NCBI GenBank assembly: GCA_000467715.1
Contig: AJFK01000305.1
Coordinates: 124,001 to 188,000 of the forward strand
Direction of reading: 5' to 3'
DNA from: Hysterium pulicare CBS 123377
Taxonomy: Eukaryota; Ascomycota; Dothideomycetes; Hysteriales; Hysteriaceae
Length of the DNA stretch: 64,000 nucleotides
Shown: positions 57,153-64,000 of the stretch, in pieces
Layout: each line of letters starts with the position of its first letter
How positions within the stretch are numbered: position 1 is the first letter of the stretch
Translations under genes and position numbers: made by a program
The notes under the pieces: model-generated
Databases searched by the model: none
What the model was told of the DNA's origin: nothing
What the model saw: only the letters and a program-made list of their open reading frames with translations

Positions 57153-59720
57153 CTAGGACGCCGTGCGCAAAAGGTCATCCACCTCTTCATCAAATGCCGA
57201 CCAATCGAAATCTGCTGCAAGTTGTTCGTCATTGGGAGGAGGAAGCGTATCGAGCATTGTCTCGATATTGTCTTTTGGTGAGTTATCGGAAGTTGTAAGC
57301 CCAGTCAGGACGTTGGATTTGTCGTACTGATGATAACGGTTAGTTACATGAGGAGGCGAATGGAAAGGAGACGCAAGACCAGATTGATCTTTACCTGGAC
57401 CTGGATGCTCAGGTTGACTTACCCCATGTGCTAGAGCTGAACCTCTGATGTAGTTCACCTCAGTCATCTGAGGTTTGTGGGAGACTCCGCCTTGACCTTG
57501 AACCTGGTTAAGGGGAGTAACTTGACGTGGATCCCTACCAAGCCCTCGTGCGTGGTGTCGCTCAGTATCAATATCCCCCAGACCAGCTTGATCCGCAGTA
57601 CGTCTAATCCCTGCCATTGGAGCCATTGGAGCCATTGGAGCCATTGGAGCAAGTCCTGTTGGAGGGATCGTCGGTGTCAGTGGTGCCATTGGAGCAGCGG
57701 GAGCAATTCCAGTTGCAGGAACCTTCGATGCTGCGTAATGCACATTGCCGAACCAATCGTCCTTCTTGAATTCGGTCCAATCCCGCAACCCCTGGTTGTG
57801 CGCCGCTTGGTTCATTCTCTGCATCACACCCAGGATCTTATTTACCCGTTCACTGATGCCTTTTCTAGCAGGGAGCGACCATTGATGTGGATTCCATTGA
57901 CCGGCATGTCTAACTGGTCGTGGCTGTGTCATGATACCGCGGGACACATCAACGTCCCACCACGTGTTGTACTCCAGTTGTTCTCGACTCAGGCTAGCAA
58001 TAGCGCTCAGTTCTGCCTTAGAAGGAACGCCTTTTTGGAATGATGAGAGGAGCCCCAATCTACGTTTCCACTGGTTCAAGCGCTTGCCAAGCTTCGACTC
58101 TGCATCTTTCCTACCTTTCAGTAGAGGTCCTTCCCCACCAGTCTGAGTACAGCGGAAATGCATACGGTCTACGATATCTGAATAACCGACTCGTGGATCC
58201 AGCGTCATCCAGTAATGTATCCGCCAAGCCTCAACACCTGATGAGATCCATCGCGGGAGGATAGGAAGGTCGCGTAACAATTGGTCACCAGCTGGAGTGC
58301 TAACGACCGCACCATTGTCATTCAGAAGCGGTGGGACTGCGACTATTCTATCTGCCTGATACTCGCGTTCCGGCTCCAAAGTTCCCTGGAGCCAGTGAAG
58401 ATTGTTCTCGGAGAGTCCAGCCTGCGTTTTGACAAAGGATGTCGTATCGTTGGGATCGTCCGTTCCTCGTGGTGGAACACGGTACCGATCAGGCTCAGGT
58501 TGACCTACGGAAATGCCACTATTCACAGGTTGCAAAGCTCCGTTCATACCTTGGGTGAATTGTGCTTGCGGTTGAGAATGTCCATATCCAGGAGCTTGGC
58601 CGTTGGGGTGATCTGTGGGATGAGTTTGAAGGTAAGGGCTGCTGTATGCGTTCACCCCGTACTCATTGGGCACCATCTGCGGAGGATATTGGGATAGTCC
58701 AGCGCCACCCTGTAAGTGAGTGGCTTGGGCAGTGGTATACAGTGTTGCCTGCGATGGAGCAACTCCCTGCGCGGGCACATTGTAGGTTGCTAAAGTACCA
58801 CCTTGGAAGTGGTCCGCGTAGGGCGTAGTATACTGATTTCCTTCAGAAGGCCCCAACAATTGTTCTGACCTTAAGGTTTCCCAGATGGACGGAACATGGC
58901 CTTGCGACTGGGTTGCTTGAGCGCTGCACTGCTTTGTGTGTGAAGGATTGGCCGTCTGTGCCGACGTATTGTAGGCCGCCGAAGTACCATTTTGAAAACG
59001 ATTCGGCTGATTTGAGGCATTCTGATTGATCACAGGTGGACCAGCTGCCGGTATCGCCTCACGGTAGACTGCGATTTTATCACCTTGAGAAGGGAGCACT
59101 TGACTAGCGGCATGGCCTTGGGTTATCCGAGCTGGAGCGTTCACCTGCTCCTGCACAGGAGCTGATGGCAGACGAAGACCTTCTGGCGTACTGTTCTGAC
59201 GAATTGCAGGCTGTTGATTTCCGTTTATGCCAGCTCGATACACATTTGGAACAGACAATATCTCTCCACCTCCACCGTAAAGGAGATCTGCGTTGGTGGA
59301 ATCCTCCGCTTTAGATATGGAAGAAAGAGCATAGATCGGCGTGAAGCGTTGGTTCTGAGCGGTAAAACTTCGCGCAGCAGCATCGTGTGCATTAAGAAGC
59401 GGATCTACAAGCTCATCTGGGATATAAGAGTTGCCCTTTTCGTCGTAGTGTTGCGGGCCAATCTGTTGCTGTGGTGTCGATGGCAGCGCTGCGCCGTCCG
59501 CTTGAGCGTGCTGATTAAGTTGCTGATAGAGACCTTCTTCATCGTTAGGCTGAATTGCACCCTGAGTATGGTGGGAGGAGTTACCTTGACGTGAAGGGCC
59601 CGGTGCAGTAGGTTCCTCCGTGGCTGCGTACATTGGAAAGGGGACTAGCGGAAAGTTTAACTGGCCTCGTGGGTCTTCTAGAGAGCTGTTTACGTTAGCG
59701 TCCATGCCATTAAATGACAT
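57153..59720 (-). CDS. Orphan Gln/Pro/Asn-rich protein
   Basis: Single-exon 855-residue protein that I do not recognise. Roughly residues 1-490 are low-complexity and rich in Gln, Asn, Pro, Ser and Thr. An ordered part follows (about 490-680) with LLRDLPILPRWISSGVEAWR, IHYWMTLDPRVGYSDIVDRM, AESKLGKRLNQWKRRLGLLS and LSREQLEYNTWWDVDVSRGI, and it looks helical and Trp-rich. Then comes a short tandem repeat of Ala-Pro-Met (APMAPMAPMAPM, bases 57614-57652), and a polar C terminus ending in an acidic helix (ADFDWSAFDEEVDDLL). The acidic, Phe/Trp-containing end resembles a transcriptional activation segment, and the ordered part might bind DNA, but neither is demonstrated. Dispersed-repeat copies flank it on both sides (D and B). 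Confidence 0.65.
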   Translation of the reverse strand: MSFNGMDANVNSSLEDPRGQLNFPLVPFPMYAATEEPTAPGPSRQGNSSHHTQGAIQPNDEEGLYQQLNQHAQADGAALPSTPQQQIGPQHYDEKGNSYIPDELVDPLLNAHDAAARSFTAQNQRFTPIYALSSISKAEDSTNADLLYGGGGEILSVPNVYRAGINGNQQPAIRQNSTPEGLRLPSAPVQEQVNAPARITQGHAASQVLPSQGDKIAVYREAIPAAGPPVINQNASNQPNRFQNGTSAAYNTSAQTANPSHTKQCSAQATQSQGHVPSIWETLRSEQLLGPSEGNQYTTPYADHFQGGTLATYNVPAQGVAPSQATLYTTAQATHLQGGAGLSQYPPQMVPNEYGVNAYSSPYLQTHPTDHPNGQAPGYGHSQPQAQFTQGMNGALQPVNSGISVGQPEPDRYRVPPRGTDDPNDTTSFVKTQAGLSENNLHWLQGTLEPEREYQADRIVAVPPLLNDNGAVVSTPAGDQLLRDLPILPRWISSGVEAWRIHYWMTLDPRVGYSDIVDRMHFRCTQTGGEGPLLKGRKDAESKLGKRLNQWKRRLGLLSSFQKGVPSKAELSAIASLSREQLEYNTWWDVDVSRGIMTQPRPVRHAGQWNPHQWSLPARKGISERVNKILGVMQRMNQAAHNQGLRDWTEFKKDDWFGNVHYAASKVPATGIAPAAPMAPLTPTIPPTGLAPMAPMAPMAPMAGIRRTADQAGLGDIDTERHHARGLGRDPRQVTPLNQVQGQGGVSHKPQMTEVNYIRGSALAHGVSQPEHPGPGKDQSGLASPFHSPPHVTNRYHQYDKSNVLTGLTTSDNSPKDNIETMLDTLPPPNDEQLAADFDWSAFDEEVDDLLRTAS

Positions 59721-59879
59721 ATTGTAGCGGGCTTGGTGCGATGGAGACTGTGGTTTGTTGACGTGTTAGGGCGAGGATGCAGAGGGGCGTAGAAGAGTTT
59801 TTAAGGCGGAAAGAAGCGGTGAATGGGACTTTTGTGAATAGGGACCGCTTAATGATAATCTGTAGCATTCACAAAAGGT

Positions 59880-60065
59880 GTCGTGATTCATTGCATTCTA
59901 ACTTCACTTTTCCTACATAGCCAAGAACAGAAGGCTATGCAGACAACAACTTCGACATTAGCTGAGGGTTAGATACGCCCTTATAAATATAATACTTAGG
60001 TCAACTATTGTATGCGCTCAGCAAGAAGAGTCGTTGCGAGGCTAATACATTACCACACTCATTGT
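59880..60065. repeat. Dispersed repeat, copy B
   Basis: Best-preserved copy, in the same orientation as A and C. Shared words include ATTCTAACTTCAC (59896), ACAACAACTTCGACATTAGC, TGTATGCGCTCAGCAAGAAG and AGTCGTTGCGAGGCTAATAC. Copy C shares AGAAGAGTCGTTGCGAGG exactly. It sits between two genes that face away from each other. Confidence 0.7.
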
Positions 60066-60573
60066 GCAGGTACTATTGTAATTTCATTCATGGCTGAAAG
60101 GCTTGGCAGTTAGTGAATGGTGAATGGGTCACGTGATAACGTGTATCGAAGCCCAACTCTGAGCCGTTTCCCTCCAATAAAATAGCTTCTAGGGAGAAAT
60201 AATGAGATAAACTTGAGAGGTAAATATTTAAAGTCGAACTAGACTAGCACAAATGACGTTCTGATACCAGTCCCTTTGCTTTATGTAAGCTTACACGTGC
60301 GCTAAGATCCGCTTCTTTGCATTCTTCTTTTTCGTAGCTCCTTCAATGCTAGAATGCGACAAAGAGTCTCTCAAAGTATGATTCCAAGTACTGACTTTCA
60401 GATATCCATAAGTTTGACGAGGCTGCATGTAGTCGGTGCTTATCTCCGTGCCCTGCAGGTTGTGTAACCCCAGCCACAGCTCCGCACCACATATGTAAAA
60501 AGCAAACAACCCCACACAATGTCTCCGATATTCCTGTTGCACTCCGTTCTACACTCCCTTGCGAGTATCCAGG
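60066..60573. other. Upstream region of the BTB-like gene
   Basis: About 500 bases to the start of the BTB-like gene. A palindromic GGTCACGTGATAACGTG lies near 60128-60144 and may bind a bHLH-type regulator. The 83-codon minus-strand frame (60291-60542) shows no recognisable feature. Confidence 0.35.
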
Positions 60574-61658
60574 ATGAATCCGGGTCGTCGGCGCCCTGCG
60601 CTTGAGTCACAGCCAACTCGATCGAGCAAACTAGCTAAGAGGAGAAAGCTCGATAAGCATTCGTGAGTATCTATATGATCAACACTATCTAAAAATCGTA
60701 CTAACTGCGATTTCTCTTTAGGATCGCCGAGCAACCAATAGTTACCGTAATTATTGAAGACGGCGATGCATCCAAGTCCTATAACATCCACAAACATCTC
60801 CTTACCAACGAATCAGAGCATCTACATACTGTACTGGAGTCTCACAATGTAGGCACACCCATTGTTCTACGCGATGTGAACTTGGATACTTTCGAGTCGT
60901 TCGCAAGATGGATTTATGATAAGTGTCTTGTGGTGGAGGAGCTTGAGGACGCTTGGGATGATGAGGACGAGGACGAGGACGATGATGAGGAACGAGATAG
61001 TAACAATGGCGGAGATGCCCGTGAAGATGGCGATATTACCAACGTGAGCGAAGACACAGATGCTTGCGATGGAACAGACTCAGTATTTGGTGCGGAGGAT
61101 GACGAATCCAGTACGAGCTCCCCCGCTACTGCCAATGGCAACGGCAATAAAGACAACTCTGTCGAACCTTGGTATTACACTTTAGGCCTGAACCGTCGTG
61201 GTCGCGTCTTTGGTCGACTATTGGAACTCTACAAGTTCGCTACTACTTACAAAATCGTCAAGTTGAGGCGTGCCGTCATTCTGCAATGGCAACGCTCATC
61301 TGAAGCATGGGTAACAAACCCATGTCCCACGGTGGTCAACCAAGCGCTTGATAGCTTGTCGATTGAGTCACCACTATGCAAATATCTAATTATACGCTAC
61401 GGGCGCTATGCAGACTTTGATCAAATAGATAAAGCCCGTATCGCCACTTTGCCGTCGGTCTTCCTTACCGAAGTGCTTATCCTCACTTTCCGACAAATCG
61501 GCGGCATCACTTGTGGGGATAAACGGCTGGATGAGAAGTGGTGCGAGTTCCATGAACATGAGGATGAGGCGGAAAGAAAGGCGTGTGAGGCCGGAAGGAA
61601 GGGGGATCCGGATTTGTATGAGCCTCCTCCGCTCCGTCGATTTGGGGGTTGCTGCTGA
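60574..61658 (+). CDS. BTB/POZ-like domain protein
   Basis: BTB domains are dimerisation modules often used as adaptors for Cullin-3 ubiquitin ligases or in transcription. Two exons (60574-60661 and 60721-61658) share a split Ser codon and join KLDKHS to IAEQPIVTVIIED; about 340 residues. The N terminus is basic. The BTB core reads VTVIIEDGDASKSYNIHKHL, LLTNESEHLHTVLES and IVLRDVNLDTFESFARWIYD, that is, a His-Lys near the start and the usual helix of the form valxdvdpetFexfxxWlY. A long acidic insert (about residues 120-210) splits the domain from the helices that follow (GRLLELYKFATTYKIVKLRR). The C terminus ends in a short basic and Cys segment (RRFGGCC). Filamentous ascomycetes have many BTB proteins of this sort, mostly of unknown role. 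Confidence 0.75.
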
Positions 61659-61869
61659 GATCGAAAATTGTGGCATGAGATATATAGGTGTTGTCGGAAC
61701 TGGCTAGCGACTTTTGAATATAATAGTATCAGGTCGCAAAATATATCTGGAAGTTTCGATTCCTCAAGCAAGTCGAGCACACCTAGACATGCGTTGATGG
61801 AACACGTAAATATGATATAGAAAGGATGTCATAAATAATTAATTCTCAGATTCTTTTTTCCTGCATATG
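61659..61869. other. 3' flank of the BTB-like gene
   Basis: AT-rich stretch between the BTB stop and repeat copy C; no gene was recognised. Confidence 0.35.
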
Positions 61870-62010
61870 ACACACTAGAGGTTATGGGCGCCATAGTTTC
61901 GATGTCTGCTGAAGGCTAGATACTCCTCTTTGAACATATTACCAAGAGCAAACAGCATATGCGAACAGTAAGAAGAGTCGTTGCGAGGTTAATGCATAAC
62001 TTAGATTTCA
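61870..62010. repeat. Dispersed repeat, copy C
   Basis: Matches copy B in order: GTTTCGATGTCTGCTGAAGG / CTTCGACATTAGCTGAGGG, GCTAGATACTCCTCTT / TTAGATACGCCCTT, CATATGCGAACAGTAAGAAG / TGTATGCGCTCAGCAAGAAG, and AGAAGAGTCGTTGCGAGGTT / AGAAGAGTCGTTGCGAGGCT. It lies about 120 bases beyond the stop codon of the coiled-coil gene. Confidence 0.7.
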
Positions 62011-62132
62011 ACGAAACTTAACAGCCATGGTAGGTTACTCTAGTTCAACTAAACCCTACCTGCCTACCATTTCCAGTATCCTCAATATAAGTTAACCTCA
62101 ATATCAGTTTTCCTGTTGCGTATATTTAAGGC

Positions 62133-64000
62133 TCATCTCAAAAAGCTATTGATCCTCTCCGCACTCTCCATCAGAACCGCAAGCCTCCCTTTCATAAAAT
62201 CCGGGATACCAGCCTCTTCCTCGGCAGTAAATGAGACATCGACAAGACCCAGATCCCCTCGGTCTGAAGCATCTTCCACTGAATTGGCGTCAAGTGTCAC
62301 CCCGCCGTGTGAAGAGATAGTGGTGAAGGGTGTATCGTTCAATAGCTGTATTCCTCCATCGACAGATGTTGAGCTCCTTCTATTGTTTGCTCCGTCGATG
62401 TCCTGCGCAAATGATCTCTCAGCAGCCTTTTCCTCCTCGGTTTTGAATTCATCGTAGCAAATGGGGAAGCTACCAGTCGCTGAGTGAGAGGCGCGGGTAA
62501 ATTCTCCTGGAAATGGAGATTGGTAGTTGCCAGTGACCGGATTGTCATCCACTACAACATCGTCGCGTGCTTGGGGTGATGCTAAACCACCGAAATCTTC
62601 AATAACCGCAACTTTTCGTGGTACTGGAGGGAATGGCTGCAGGCCACATCGCCAGTTCTCATCGTCATCAACACTTCCTTCGGATGATGACCCAGTTCCA
62701 TCCGGGACGGCGAATATCCCGGAGTTATGTTCACCCACATCTGCGACTTGTTGGTCTCCGCCTCGACTCTCCGGTTGTTCGCCTGTTTGACCACGTTCCT
62801 CAGCTTCTCGTAGTTCGCGAGCATTCTGTAGCGTCATGGACTCGTATGTCGGCTTAACGTTGACTATGCCCCTGTCATAGGCATATTGAACAAACTCCGG
62901 TTGTAACTGCCTCAAAACCTCAGCGTAGACCGCTGGGAAGGTCTTGTTCGCCAGCCGGGCGGCCAAGTTCATACGACGCTCATGAACTTCAGGGTGCGGA
63001 ATGCTCGAGCTGAGCTCATATATGTACTCTTCGCCACGCTCCCTCATCAGTCCGGCGATCTTCTCATGAAGGTGTTGAATTTCTGGTAATGCCTGGTCGT
63101 AATACAGGTCGATGACACTCTCGGCGTATTTGGCACCATCTGCCTGTCCGAGAACCCTGACTTTGTCTTCCCTGTCTCTCTGCTCGTTTTCGAGTTTTTT
63201 GAGTGCTTCTTTAGTGTTGAGGAGTTCCTTCCGAGTATGTTCATACAAATTGCGGTAGGCCACTTGGGTATAGCCAAACCCAACATGACATCCAGTAGGC
63301 TTCTGTAGGATATCCTTAATGGCAACCTCTTGTACTTTGAGCTTTCTCTGTAGCTCTGCGTGTTCCCTCAGAAGCTCCGGAAGTTTTGTCTGCGCAGTTT
63401 CTTCCTGCAAATACCACGCCGACATCTCGAGCTCCTGCTCCTGATTCTTGCCAAGGAGTTCTTCGATCCGTCTGTCTTTTGCTACTAACTGCTCTTGGGC
63501 CTGGCGAGAGGTATCCTCAGCTAATTTTTCGAGCCGATAAACTTCAACTTGCAGCCCAACGCATTTGTCGTGTAGCACGCCGACTAATTCATGACCCTGA
63601 ACGATTTGATTTCGAAGACGCAAGGTCGCTTCAAAGTCCTGCAGCTTTTGGTTCGCAGCTGCTAAATCTATCTTCGCTCGCATGAGTTTCTTCTGCAACG
63701 GTGCATTGCCTTGCTGAATTCGCTCTCGAAGCTCAATTGTTTCGTCCCGATACTCTTTCTGGCATTTCTGATGCTGGGTAATCTCCCATGAGTTTTCATC
63801 GAGTTTGTAGAGCAGGTTCTGAATATTTTCCTTGTATTGGCGATTTTCTTTCTCCAACTGGGCTCTGGCATCCGAAACCTCCCGAAACTCTGCCCTAAGG
63901 GACTCAACATATACCTGAGGCATTTGTTGTACAGCAGAGTTGCGAAACAACTCATTTTCGCATAGTACCCTGTTCATTCGTGCCTCAAACTCGACGACTT
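62133..64000 (-). CDS. Coiled-coil orphan protein (5' end beyond right edge)
   Basis: At least 620 residues, not recognised. The frame is open to the right edge upstream of ATG 63977 (reading VVEFEAR before it), so the true start probably lies outside the window. The N-terminal ~270 residues are a long coiled coil with heptads such as AEFREVSDARAQLEKENRQY, LQVEVYRLEKLAEDTSRQAQ and HTRKELLNTKEALKKLENEQ. A mixed segment follows (YAESVIDLYYDQALPEIQHL and FPAVYAEVLRQLQPEFVQYA). The second half is acidic, Gly/Ser/Asn-rich and probably disordered. The end is helical (IPDFMKGRLAVLMESAERIN). It could be a structural or scaffold protein; no motor, kinase or membrane feature is visible. Confidence 0.65.
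   Translation of the reverse strand, partial: VVEFEARMNRVLCENELFRNSAVQQMPQVYVESLRAEFREVSDARAQLEKENRQYKENIQNLLYKLDENSWEITQHQKCQKEYRDETIELRERIQQGNAPLQKKLMRAKIDLAAANQKLQDFEATLRLRNQIVQGHELVGVLHDKCVGLQVEVYRLEKLAEDTSRQAQEQLVAKDRRIEELLGKNQEQELEMSAWYLQEETAQTKLPELLREHAELQRKLKVQEVAIKDILQKPTGCHVGFGYTQVAYRNLYEHTRKELLNTKEALKKLENEQRDREDKVRVLGQADGAKYAESVIDLYYDQALPEIQHLHEKIAGLMRERGEEYIYELSSSIPHPEVHERRMNLAARLANKTFPAVYAEVLRQLQPEFVQYAYDRGIVNVKPTYESMTLQNARELREAEERGQTGEQPESRGGDQQVADVGEHNSGIFAVPDGTGSSSEGSVDDDENWRCGLQPFPPVPRKVAVIEDFGGLASPQARDDVVVDDNPVTGNYQSPFPGEFTRASHSATGSFPICYDEFKTEEEKAAERSFAQDIDGANNRRSSTSVDGGIQLLNDTPFTTISSHGGVTLDANSVEDASDRGDLGLVDVSFTAEEEAGIPDFMKGRLAVLMESAERINSFLR

Noticed and set aside
57600-57660. 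GGAGCCATT tandem repeat as an independent repeat element
   Set aside because: It is in frame inside the 855-residue protein and simply encodes an Ala-Pro-Met run.
1-64000. tRNA, rRNA or CRISPR features
   Set aside because: No tRNA T-arm/D-arm pattern, rRNA segment or regular spacer array was found on reading; a covariance-model search would be needed to exclude a missed tRNA.

Overview
The window is nuclear DNA of a filamentous ascomycete (Pezizomycotina). Genes lie on both strands with no operons. Most are cut by short introns of about 45-75 bp with GT..AG ends, and the protein set is typically fungal: a Ycf1-type vacuolar ABC transporter, Pet127, an Rcf3-like protein, a fungal Der1, a fungal DUF2841 protein and a CE1 feruloyl esterase. 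A member of Leotiomycetes fits best, but that is an impression from the protein sequences and was not tested.

Layout. 1-13.2 kb, all minus strand: the SAC3/GANP mRNA-export factor (cut by the left edge), a DUF2841 protein and a full-length ABCC transporter, with long non-coding gaps. 14.2-14.7 kb, minus: a small secreted protein made of three units, two of which carry an identical four-cysteine peptide. This is the most intriguing gene here. 16.4-22.9 kb, minus: a USP-like protein with no visible catalytic residues, and Pet127. 23.6-35.2 kb is a dense housekeeping block: a PH+LRR protein, an Rcf3-like protein, Der1, a small glycine-rich protein, RNA polymerase I subunit RPA49, and a promethin/LDAF1-like lipid-droplet protein divergent from RPA49.

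35.2-40.7 kb is gene-poor. It shows several promoter-like modules about 0.7 kb apart that look like very old tandem duplicates. 40.7-48.4 kb holds a cysteine-rich single-pass membrane protein, a secreted feruloyl esterase, a LovD-like beta-lactamase-fold enzyme and an orphan protein. 50.1-56.5 kb looks like a small metabolic group: a TauD/TfdA dioxygenase, the 3' stump of a kynureninase gene cut off beside an AT-rich scar, a class II O-methyltransferase and an MFS exporter. 57.1-64 kb carries two orphan proteins and a BTB-like protein set among copies of a short dispersed repeat. Another copy of that repeat lies at 15.9 kb.

Gene models were built by eye from reading frames and splice signals, so exon edges are approximate unless a splice phase is given. 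No tRNA, rRNA, CRISPR array or intact transposon was recognised.
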